Below, one piece after another: positions 37,597 to 44,934 of a stretch of 64,000 nucleotides of DNA. Both the position numbers and the translations under genes were made by a program. The notes beneath the pieces were generated by a model that was given only the letters and a program-made list of their open reading frames with translations, was not told the DNA's origin and searched no databases. The DNA is from Pseudanabaena mucicola FACHB-723. GTDB taxonomy: Bacteria; Cyanobacteriota; Cyanobacteriia; Pseudanabaenales; Pseudanabaenaceae. Each line of letters opens with the position of its first letter. Within the stretch, counting starts at the first letter, position 1. The DNA is taken from the NCBI RefSeq assembly GCF_014696385.1, contig NZ_JACJQB010000013.1:18424-82423 (forward strand), in the 5' to 3' direction.

Positions 37597-38646
37597 ATGA
37601 TCATTTTAGCTGGCGACATTGGTGGAACTAAGACTTTGCTGCGCTTGGTATCCAAAGAGTCTGATGACTTTACAGTGATTTACGAGGAAAGATTTGCCAG
37701 TGCCAACTATGTCAGTTTTGATGACTTGCTTCAGAGCTTTTTGGTAAATGCTAAGACGGCTTTTTGGGAATTGGCGAGCATCTCAACTGCCTGTTTTGGT
37801 GTGGCGGGTCCCGTTCGCGATCGCAAATCACAGCTCACTAATTTGGGTTGGGCTTTAGATTGCGATCGCATAGCCATAAACTTAGGTATTGACAATGGCA
37901 AAGTGAGTTTAATCAATGACTTTGTGGCAGTTGGCTATGGGGTGTTAGGTCTGCAAACCAATGATCTGTACACGTTACAAGCAGGGCAAGTGATCGAGAG
38001 AGCGCCAATTGGTGTTATTGGTTCAGGCACAGGACTGGGGGAGGCTTTTTTGGGATGGTGTGATGATCGTTATGAGGTTTATCCCACGGAGGGAGGGCAT
38101 ACAGATTTTGCACCGCGAAACGATCTCGAAATTGATTTGCTCCAGTATTTGCGAAAGCGTCATGATCGCGTTTCGGTGGAACGGGTAGTTTCAGGAGTAG
38201 GGATTGTGGCGATTTATCAGTTCTTGCGCGATCGACAATTTGCACCTGAGTCTGCTGAGGTGGCTGAGCAAGTAAGGCGGTGGGAGTCGGGTGATCTGAA
38301 TGCGGATGCTGCAGCTGCGATCGCAAATGCTGCTCTTGTTAATTGTGGAATTAATAGCGCGACTAATACTGATCATTTAGCTACGCAAACAATGCAGATG
38401 TTTGTCGAAGCATATGCGGCGGAAGTCGGGAATTTTGCTTTGAAATTAATCCCCAATGGCGGTTTATATATTGCAGGAGGGATTATCGCCAAAATATTGC
38501 CGTTGATTCAAGATGGCAAATTTTTACAAATTTTACAAGCTAAGGGTCGAGTTAGCCCTGTACTGGCAGATTTGCCGATTTATATTGTGCTTAATCAGGA
38601 GGTGGGACTGATTGGGGCAATGATCTATGGCGCTAGTTTAATTTGA
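37597..38646 (+). CDS. glk: Glucokinase
   Basis: ATP-dependent phosphorylation of glucose. 349 residues. Phosphate-1 motif LAGDIGGTKTLLRL at the N-terminus, FGVAGPVRDRK, NDFVAVGYG with the catalytic Asp, GSGTGLGEAFL, and TEGGHTDFAPR, all typical of the E. coli-type Glk family. The reading frame overlaps the stop region of the convergent gene by 14 bp. With glgB nearby this handles glucose recycled from glycogen or taken up. Confidence 0.94.
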   Translation: MIILAGDIGGTKTLLRLVSKESDDFTVIYEERFASANYVSFDDLLQSFLVNAKTAFWELASISTACFGVAGPVRDRKSQLTNLGWALDCDRIAINLGIDNGKVSLINDFVAVGYGVLGLQTNDLYTLQAGQVIERAPIGVIGSGTGLGEAFLGWCDDRYEVYPTEGGHTDFAPRNDLEIDLLQYLRKRHDRVSVERVVSGVGIVAIYQFLRDRQFAPESAEVAEQVRRWESGDLNADAAAAIANAALVNCGINSATNTDHLATQTMQMFVEAYAAEVGNFALKLIPNGGLYIAGGIIAKILPLIQDGKFLQILQAKGRVSPVLADLPIYIVLNQEVGLIGAMIYGASLI

Positions 38647-39088
38647 TTCGCTTTCGGATTTTCTCACCCACGGGTAAGGGAAATGTTTGATTGATTGTCT
38701 CTGGATATTTTTGTAAATCTGCGATCGCAAAATAGTTCAGTACCGTAAAGTGAGTTTGCTCCACTGCGGCAACTTTGACTGCACCTTCATCGAGCAAATT
38801 TTTTTGTCCATGGTGTCCATATAGCTTCACCCAGAGATAATACTTGGGTACACCAACCCCAACTTGGGTAGGCACAGGTCGTAAAAGTTCGTACTGCACC
38901 GTTTTTACATCTGAGTTTAAATCTTGGAAATATTTGTCGAGATCGCGTTGAAGCACCTTGGCAAACTGGGAGGGGACATTCCCTTGAATATGAGAATCAT
39001 GGACTTCTGCTAATGGATTGGAGGTTTGTTGCGTGGAGAACCCCAAGAAGCCCAACAAAATCATCACAAAGCCGAGACTATATTGCAT
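38633..39088 (-). CDS. Secreted or membrane-anchored small protein, unknown function
   Basis: 151 residues, not recognised. The N-terminus MQYSLGFVMILLGFLGFSTQ is a signal peptide or single anchor. The rest has an alpha/beta pattern with LQRDLDKYFQDLNSDVKTV and VPKYYLWVKLYGHHGQKNL, and ends in a basic KIRKRIKLN tail. Its 3' end overlaps the glk 3' end by 14 bp, tail to tail, with no terminator hairpin. pdxH lies 61 bp upstream on the same strand and may share the transcript. Confidence 0.6.
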   Translation of the reverse strand: MQYSLGFVMILLGFLGFSTQQTSNPLAEVHDSHIQGNVPSQFAKVLQRDLDKYFQDLNSDVKTVQYELLRPVPTQVGVGVPKYYLWVKLYGHHGQKNLLDEGAVKVAAVEQTHFTVLNYFAIADLQKYPETINQTFPLPVGEKIRKRIKLN

Positions 39089-39149
39089 TACTAGTATTCC
39101 TCGTTAATCTAGAGTTAACCATTTCTCGCGATTTGGGCGGGACAAACTT

Positions 39150-39788
39150 TTAAGGGGCAAGTCTTTGAATTTGCCATGATTGATCAGCTTGGGTGGTATA
39201 TAAAAAACGATCATGTAAGCGATTAGTACATCCTTGCCAAAACTCAAAACTATTAGGCATAATCCGATATCCACCCCAAAAATCTGGCAAAGGAATCTCG
39301 CCGTCCAAAAACTTGTTCTTAATCTGCTCAAATTGCATCAATAGCAACTGTCGCGAGGAAATGATCGAACTTTGCTGCGAAGTCCAAGCGCCCAGTTGGC
39401 TGCCTCTCGGTCGTGACGTAAAGTATTGCCAAGATTCTGCTGTGGTTACTTTTTCGGCATTACCCGTAATGTGGACTTGACGTTGAAGTGGCAACCAAGT
39501 AAATAACATGGAAACTTGGGAATTATTGCCAATTTGTTGAGCTTTGCGGCTTTCATAGTTGGTGAAGAACACAAAGCCACGATTATCAAAATATTTCAGT
39601 AAAACTGTCCGCATAAATGGCTGACCCGTTGCCGAAACCGTCGCTAAGGTCATCGCATTTGGCTCTAGTATTTCAGCCTCACAAGCTTGCTGAAACCAAA
39701 TCTCAAACTGCTTAAAGGGATCATCTTGCAGATCTTTACGACGTAGCTCGCTGGGTTTGTAGTCTTTTCTTAATGCGTGGATATCCAT
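39150..39788 (-). CDS. pdxH: Pyridoxamine 5'-phosphate oxidase
   Basis: FMN-dependent oxidase making pyridoxal 5'-phosphate from PNP or PMP. 212 residues. Characteristic blocks: NAMTLATVSATGQPFMRTVL, LKYFDNRGFVFFTNYESRKA, TSRPRGSQLGAWTSQQSSII and the C-terminal FWQGCTNRLHDRFLY with the substrate-binding Arg residues. Full length. Confidence 0.96.
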   Translation of the reverse strand: MDIHALRKDYKPSELRRKDLQDDPFKQFEIWFQQACEAEILEPNAMTLATVSATGQPFMRTVLLKYFDNRGFVFFTNYESRKAQQIGNNSQVSMLFTWLPLQRQVHITGNAEKVTTAESWQYFTSRPRGSQLGAWTSQQSSIISSRQLLLMQFEQIKNKFLDGEIPLPDFWGGYRIMPNSFEFWQGCTNRLHDRFLYTTQADQSWQIQRLAP

Positions 39789-39814
39789 ATGCCCAATTCA
39801 AAATAAAAAACTAA

Positions 39815-39849
39815 AGCCTGTAAATCCTACATGACAGGATTTACAGGCT
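39815..39849 (-). terminator. Terminator of glgB
   Basis: AGCCTGTAAATCCT (39815-39828) with AGGATTTACAGGCT (39836-39849), perfect 14 bp, 17 bp beyond the glgB stop on the minus strand. Confidence 0.8.
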
Positions 39850-39865
39850 CTAATCCAATCAGTTG

Positions 39866-42130
39866 CTAATTTTGGGATTCATTAACATGCTTCAAAACCA
39901 CGACGCTTAGTGGTGGTGCTGTCACATCGATTGAATATGGCTTGCCATGGGTTCCATACTCATCGGCATACTTTCCGCCAAGATTACCAATACCGCTACC
40001 GCCATAAATCTGGGCATCACTATTGAGAACTTCCTTATAGAAGCCCTTTTCAGGGACACCGACGCGATAGTTGTGGTGAGGAACTGGCGTAAAGTTACAG
40101 ACTACTAAGGCAAAGTCTCCATTGTCTGCTTTACGGAGGAAGGAAATAACTGAATTTTGCGTATCATTACACTCAATCCATTCAAAACCAGATTCTGAAA
40201 AATCTTGAGTGTAGAGTTCAGGTAGCGATCGCAAAAGTTTATTCAGATCACTGACAAACCTTTGGAGTGTTTTGTGGCTAGGATATTGCAGTAAATGCCA
40301 TTCCAGATCGCCCCACACATTCCATTCCGCCCATTGCCCAAATTCCATGCCCATAAACATGGTCTTTTTACCAGGGTGCGTAAACATATAGCCGTACAAG
40401 CAGCGCAGGTTGGCGAACTTCTGCCACTCATCCCCCGGCATCTTGCCAATCATTGGACTCTTGCCATGCACCACTTCATCATGGGATAGCGCCAGCATGA
40501 AGTTTTCACTAAAGGCATACCAAATGCTAAAGGTGACATAGTTGTTGTTATGTCCACGGAAATAGGGATCAAGCTTGAAGTAATCAAGCATGTCATGCAT
40601 CCAGCCCATATTCCATTTCAGGTTAAAGCCTAAACCACCTGAATAGGCGGGCCATGTCACCATTGGCCATGAAGTGGATTCTTCTGCGATTGATAAAGCG
40701 CCGGGGTAATAGGTGAACAGAATACTGTGCAGGTGACGGAATAGCTCGATCGCTTCTAAGCTTTCGCGACCACCGTACTCATTAGCAAGCCATGTTCCGG
40801 GTTCGCGGTTATAGTCACGATAGATCATTGAAGCAACAGCATCAACGCGAATACCATCAATGTGATATTTATCAAACCAGAAAAGCACATTGGCAATCAG
40901 GAAGTTCTTAACTTCACTACGCTTGTAGTTAAAGATTTTGGTGCCCCATTCTTTATGCTCACCAATGCGTTCATCGGCTGGTTCATAGAGGAATGTGCCA
41001 TCAAAGAAGGACAAACCATGTCCATCCTTGGGGAAGTGGGCGGGAACCCAATCGACAATGATACCAATGTCATTTTGGTGGCACTTATCAATAAAGTACA
41101 TCAAGTCTTGGGGTGTGCCATAGCGTGATGTGGCGGCATAGTAACCCGTCACTTGATAGCCCCATGAGCCATCGAAGGGATGCTCGGCAACAGGCATCAT
41201 TTCGATATGCGTATAGCCCATCTCCTTGACATAGGGGATCAGGTCTTCGGCGAGTTCCCGATAGGTGAGAAATCTTGCTCCTGGTTTGAGGTCTGCTGCC
41301 GATACACTCTGATAACCACTAGCGGGAGGATTGGCTGCGGAGGCGTGCATCCATGAGCCAAGGTGCATTTCATAGACGGAGATTGGTTTTTTGAGGGGAT
41401 CTTCAGTGCGTCGTTTTTCGAGCCACGCCTGATCATTCCATTCGTAGGTATTGAGATCGGTGACAATTGACGCTGTCTTAGGGCGTACTTCTTGAAAATA
41501 GCCGTAGGGATCGGATTTTTCGTAAATATGTCCTTCAGGACTCTTAATTTCGTATTTGTAAACAGTACCAACTGTTAATTCAGGAATGAACAGATCCCAA
41601 ATGCCTGTATTGCCCTTCCGCATTTGGTGTTTGCGTCCATCCCAGCTATTAAAGTCTCCGATAATCGAGACGTTACGGGCATTGGGTGCCCAGACTGCAA
41701 AATAAACGCCACTTACACCGTCAATGGTGGTGGGGTGTGCGCCCATTTTTTCGTAAATTTGGTAATGTGTACCTTCACCAAACAAATAGCTATCGAATTC
41801 TGTTAACAATGGTGACTTGAAGTAGTAAGGATCGTGAATGAGGCGATCGCTATCACCAGATTTAACTCGGAACTGATAGTTGAATAGGTGGGGGGAGTCG
41901 GTGATGATACATTCAAAAAAGTGTGGATGATGCACGGATTGCATCGGATATTCTTTGTGAGGATCAGGCGTAACTACATATACTGCCTCTGCGTCGGGTA
42001 GATACGCTCTAACCACCCATACCGACTTACCATCTTGCTCAATTTCATGGGGACCAAGGACTGTAAAGGGGTCGTGGTGTTGATTCCACACAATGCGATC
42101 GATCTGCTCGGTGGGGAGAGTTGGGGTCAT
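39866..42130 (-). CDS. glgB: 1,4-alpha-glucan branching enzyme
   Basis: GH13 enzyme that introduces alpha-1,6 branches in glycogen. 754 residues. Order: N1 CBM48-like domain (DPFTVLGPHEIEQ), second CBM48 (GVYFAVWAPNARNVSIIGDF), catalytic barrel with HIDGIRVDAVASMIY (nucleophile Asp), ALSIAEESTSWP (acid/base Glu) and LSHDEVVHGK (transition-state Asp), and a C-terminal all-beta domain. Start ATG 42130. Other glycogen genes are not in the window; the methyltransferase upstream on the same strand is separated by two strong hairpins. Confidence 0.97.
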   Translation of the reverse strand: MTPTLPTEQIDRIVWNQHHDPFTVLGPHEIEQDGKSVWVVRAYLPDAEAVYVVTPDPHKEYPMQSVHHPHFFECIITDSPHLFNYQFRVKSGDSDRLIHDPYYFKSPLLTEFDSYLFGEGTHYQIYEKMGAHPTTIDGVSGVYFAVWAPNARNVSIIGDFNSWDGRKHQMRKGNTGIWDLFIPELTVGTVYKYEIKSPEGHIYEKSDPYGYFQEVRPKTASIVTDLNTYEWNDQAWLEKRRTEDPLKKPISVYEMHLGSWMHASAANPPASGYQSVSAADLKPGARFLTYRELAEDLIPYVKEMGYTHIEMMPVAEHPFDGSWGYQVTGYYAATSRYGTPQDLMYFIDKCHQNDIGIIVDWVPAHFPKDGHGLSFFDGTFLYEPADERIGEHKEWGTKIFNYKRSEVKNFLIANVLFWFDKYHIDGIRVDAVASMIYRDYNREPGTWLANEYGGRESLEAIELFRHLHSILFTYYPGALSIAEESTSWPMVTWPAYSGGLGFNLKWNMGWMHDMLDYFKLDPYFRGHNNNYVTFSIWYAFSENFMLALSHDEVVHGKSPMIGKMPGDEWQKFANLRCLYGYMFTHPGKKTMFMGMEFGQWAEWNVWGDLEWHLLQYPSHKTLQRFVSDLNKLLRSLPELYTQDFSESGFEWIECNDTQNSVISFLRKADNGDFALVVCNFTPVPHHNYRVGVPEKGFYKEVLNSDAQIYGGSGIGNLGGKYADEYGTHGKPYSIDVTAPPLSVVVLKHVNESQN

Positions 42131-42258
42131 ATCTCTTTTAGTAAACGCACATATTTAAATTACTGCATATTATTCACCAAATTACGGTGTGTAATCTAAA
42201 CTAAAGACTGATGGATGTTTTCTTTTATTTATTATGTATATAAATAAAACGTAAAATG

Positions 42259-42299
42259 TAGCTTCTTATAACAACATAGCTTCTTATAACAACATAGCT
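42259..42299. repeat. Tandem 18 bp repeat next to a TATAGCT-type terminus
   Basis: The 18-mer TAGCTTCTTATAACAACA occurs twice in direct tandem (42259-42276, 42277-42294) and begins a third time (TAGCT, 42295-42299), where it merges with the left end of the hairpin element. Confidence 0.7.
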
Positions 42300-42374
42300 C
42301 CAGCCAGTTAAGTTAGGACAAAAACAAAAACAAAGAGAGTTGCAGCGCGAAGCGCTGCAACTCTCTTTGTTTTT
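42294..42374. repeat. AGAGAGTTGC hairpin element with one ATAGCT terminus
   Basis: Left terminus ATAGCTCCAGCCAGTTAAGT then TAGGACA leads to a perfect 23 bp stem (42326-42348 with 42352-42374, loop GAA). The flank matches the inward-read right end of the 25923 element. The right terminus is missing and replaced by a second, unrelated hairpin. Confidence 0.75.
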
Positions 42375-42414
42375 AAGTAAAGCGGTTGACAGCGCTTTGC
42401 CAACCGCTTTACTT
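42375..42414 (-). terminator. Terminator of the methyltransferase gene
   Basis: AAGTAAAGCGGTTG (42375-42388) and CAACCGCTTTACTT (42401-42414), perfect 14 bp, directly abutting the preceding hairpin. The stop codon (42411-42409) lies inside its arm. Confidence 0.75.
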
Positions 42415-43194
42415 AATTGTGCAGAGATAATAAAGCCACATATCCTCGTTAGCACGCAATTCCTGTGGATTGGTAATTTCTAAACCACTTTTCCAAGAAT
42501 AGATTTTGATATTTTCAAAATTCGCTTGGAGCTGCCTAATCTGTTCCTGAGGTCTAACGTAATATTGCTTTAGACGAAAGTTGTGAGATTCATCTTGAAT
42601 AATCTCGTGACTAGAAGACTTAATTTGCTGTGGTGAGGTTGAACGGTTGAAGAAGCGTAGCAGAACAAACATGATTAAGTTGACATAGGTCGTGAGGGGA
42701 TTGCAGCTAACCTGATTTTTCCAGTTAAATTCCCGTTCTAGACCTTGGAGACTATGGCTTGAGAAAAAGAAATATCCTCCCGACTTACTGACGCGACTAA
42801 CTTCTTGAAAGACTTGTAGTCGATCGCTATGAGAAAGAGAGTCGATGCCATTAAAGCTAAATAAAATAAAGTTGAAGGACTTGTCGGCAAACTGCTGCAT
42901 ATTTCTGGCATCACCTACTGCAAATGAGCGTGCTTGAGTAGATGCGGGAAACCGTTTTTGACAAGCGGTGATCATTTCTTGAGCATAATCAATCCCCGTA
43001 TATTCTTGAACGATGCTGGAGAAATGTTGAGTAGTACGTCCTCCCCCTACGCCGATGTCCAACATGTTTATGCTTGACCATTGATTCTGGAGCAAATCTA
43101 GGATGGTTTGCTCCGCAGGTTGTAGTTGGCGTAACTGACTGTAATGTTGAACAATTTCACGGGCTGTATAAACTTGATAATTATTCTCAAACAT
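42409..43194 (-). CDS. Class I SAM-dependent methyltransferase
   Basis: 261 residues with a Rossmann-fold methyltransferase core: motif I INMLDIGVGGGRTTQHF (about 43-59), acidic motif II end YTGIDYAQEMI, motif III SFAVGDARNMQQFADKSFNF, and post-I helices. The C-terminal 100 residues are extra, with a hydrophobic YVNLIMFVLLRFF stretch that may contact membrane or form a lid. The substrate is not identifiable. The gene has no obvious functional neighbours. Confidence 0.8.
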   Translation of the reverse strand: MFENNYQVYTAREIVQHYSQLRQLQPAEQTILDLLQNQWSSINMLDIGVGGGRTTQHFSSIVQEYTGIDYAQEMITACQKRFPASTQARSFAVGDARNMQQFADKSFNFILFSFNGIDSLSHSDRLQVFQEVSRVSKSGGYFFFSSHSLQGLEREFNWKNQVSCNPLTTYVNLIMFVLLRFFNRSTSPQQIKSSSHEIIQDESHNFRLKQYYVRPQEQIRQLQANFENIKIYSWKSGLEITNPQELRANEDMWLYYLCTIK

Positions 43195-43275
43195 GTAGAT
43201 TCATGTTTGTAAAAGATTTTAGTAGGGCTAATTGCATTGGGATACCAGAAGCGAGAGGATTATCAACATAGCATT

Positions 43276-43309
43276 GCGAGAATGTTTTGCGATCGCAAAA
43301 CATTCTCGC
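43276..43309. repeat. Perfect 34 bp palindrome centred on HIP1
   Basis: GCGAGAATGTTTTGC, then GATC, then the exact inverse complement, so GCGATCGC lies at the centre (43289-43296). It sits 20 bp after the DUF3593 stop (43330, minus strand) and about 80 bp before the methyltransferase start. It can act as a terminator stem with a minimal loop, although palindromes without a loop form hairpins poorly. Confidence 0.75.
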
Positions 43310-43329
43310 TCTTAAAATCAAAAAAACAC

Positions 43330-43611
43330 TTAGTCTTTGGGTTTGAGGGCATGTTTAAACCCTAGTACCAGCAGAATATTGGTAATTGTTAAGAATGACT
43401 CAGCACTACCATGTAACCAATCGACATTGGCTAAAACGTCGTTATATTTGGTTTGAGCGTAAATTCCTGCGGGAATGGTGATTGCCACAAATACCAATGT
43501 TCCATAAAAACCCCATAGCCCTAGTTTGGGAAATTGCCGAGATTTGGTGGCAAACCAAAGAAAGGCGAGGTAGGGAAACAGTGATAATCCAAAAAGGGCT
43601 TCTTTGGGCAT
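43330..43611 (-). CDS. DUF3593 family small membrane protein
   Basis: 93 residues with three hydrophobic helices. LFGLSLFPYLAFLWFATKS, FVAITIPAGIYAQTKYNDVL, ANVDWLHGSAESFLTITNIL are the family blocks, found in cyanobacteria and chloroplast-targeted plant proteins, function unknown. Last gene of a cluster with cphA, the sugar kinase and DUF2499; the DUF2499 gene ends 25 bp upstream. DUF3593 and DUF2499 are often neighbours, so the two probably work together in the thylakoid or plasma membrane (inference). Confidence 0.85.
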   Translation of the reverse strand: MPKEALFGLSLFPYLAFLWFATKSRQFPKLGLWGFYGTLVFVAITIPAGIYAQTKYNDVLANVDWLHGSAESFLTITNILLVLGFKHALKPKD

Positions 43612-43636
43612 TATTTTATATAGCTAAAAGCTAAAA

Positions 43637-43945
43637 TTACGATTGAGGTTTTGTGAGGGCAATTTTCCAGATCGAGTAAGCTGCGATCGCAAGTGTACTA
43701 TTGCCGATCAGGGTCATAGCTGCTTGCACGGTGACTAACCACTCTAAGGAGTCAGCATTATCAAAGAAGTGCCAAGTTACCGCGCACATAGCACTAACTA
43801 GTGCAGGAAACATTGCCCAAGCTAAGTTACGCCAACCACAATTGGGATGCTGTTTGTCATATTGCCAAATTAACCAAATCGCTAATGTCCACTCGATGAC
43901 GCTTGAAATATGGATTACCCATGTGGGCAGAGATAGGGAGTGCAT
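43637..43945 (-). CDS. DUF2499 family small membrane protein
   Basis: 102 residues, three to four helices. MHSLSLPTWVIHISSVIEWT, WAMFPALVSAMCAVTWHFFD and VTVQAAMTLIGNSTLAIAAY are characteristic of DUF2499, a family restricted to oxygenic phototrophs. Two conserved His (in VIHIS and TWHFF) could bind a cofactor, but this is speculation. It starts only 2 bp after the sugar-kinase stop, so translation is coupled to that gene. Confidence 0.88.
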   Translation of the reverse strand: MHSLSLPTWVIHISSVIEWTLAIWLIWQYDKQHPNCGWRNLAWAMFPALVSAMCAVTWHFFDNADSLEWLVTVQAAMTLIGNSTLAIAAYSIWKIALTKPQS

Positions 43946-43947
43946 TG

Positions 43948-44925
43948 TTAATTTTTTGCCTCGCGCATGGCTAAAAACTCGCGAATTTGCCGATCGGTGG
44001 GCTGGGCGGCGATCGCACCCATATCTAAAGTGGTCAAAGCTCCTGCGGCACAGGCATAGGCAATGGCTTCATTTGCAAACTTGGGATCAAGGAGATGTGT
44101 GAGTGGACGATGATAAATCTTGTGGATAAAGGCCGCTAAAAAAGCATCCCCTGCACCAGTGGTGTCTACGGAATGGACGGGATATACGGGATGTTTGCCT
44201 TGACGCTCACCCAGATAGTAACGACAGTCCTTATCGCCATTGGTGATTAAAATTCCTTCGATATGGCTATAGGCTTGAGCAATTGCGGCGGGACTAGTGA
44301 GCCGAAATAGTAACTTTGCCTCATCCTCAGTCATTTTTAGGAAGTCTGTATATTTCAACAGCACTGGTAATAACTTAGTTACCTGCTCAGGATTCTTCCA
44401 GAACATAGCCCGCCAGTTAATATCAACGATGACTTTGACGAAATATTGCTCAGCTAGCTTTAAGGCACGACCGACTGCCCGTGATGCCTGAGGACTAGAT
44501 AACCCCAATGTCCCTAGTACCAAAAATTTGGCATCGACAAATAGATGCTCAGGTAAATGATCGGCAGACATTAAGGTATCAGCAAAGACTGTATTTGCGT
44601 CACCATTAAAGCGATCAAAACTGCGATCGCCTTTAACGTCGCGGGTAACATACACCTCACGGGTTGTGGCTTGAGGGTGAACCTGTACCCCTGATGTCTC
44701 TACTCCCGATATGCCCAATTCTTTGAGTAAAAACGTTCCCGATGCATCTTGCCCCACACAGCTAATTAAGCTGACTGGGGTTCCCAACTTCGCTAATCCA
44801 CAGGCAACATTAGCAGGTGCGCCACCAAAATACGGCTGCCAAGAGTTGACTTGCTCATAGGGTACACCGATATCTTCAGCTATTTGATCGATTAAGACTT
44901 CGCCAAGACAAATTACACGCGGCAT
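43948..44925 (-). CDS. PfkB-family sugar kinase (fructokinase-like)
   Basis: 325 residues. Ribokinase fold with the first signature GGAPANVACGLAKLG (about 34-48) and the second signature DTTGAGDAFLAAF with the catalytic Asp in GAGD (about 257-269). SFDRFNGDANTVF and VLGTLGLSSPQASRAV resemble fructokinases, so fructose is the probable substrate. It lies 9 bp downstream of cphA in the same orientation. Confidence 0.85.
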   Translation of the reverse strand: MPRVICLGEVLIDQIAEDIGVPYEQVNSWQPYFGGAPANVACGLAKLGTPVSLISCVGQDASGTFLLKELGISGVETSGVQVHPQATTREVYVTRDVKGDRSFDRFNGDANTVFADTLMSADHLPEHLFVDAKFLVLGTLGLSSPQASRAVGRALKLAEQYFVKVIVDINWRAMFWKNPEQVTKLLPVLLKYTDFLKMTEDEAKLLFRLTSPAAIAQAYSHIEGILITNGDKDCRYYLGERQGKHPVYPVHSVDTTGAGDAFLAAFIHKIYHRPLTHLLDPKFANEAIAYACAAGALTTLDMGAIAAQPTDRQIREFLAMREAKN

Positions 44926-44934
44926 AGGCGGACT

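Noticed and set aside
42259..42299. CRISPR-like tandem repeat
   Set aside because: 18-mers are directly adjacent without spacers, and there are no cas genes.
43701..44102. 133-codon open frame opposite DUF2499 and the sugar kinase
   Set aside because: Antisense to two well-supported genes and low-quality translation.
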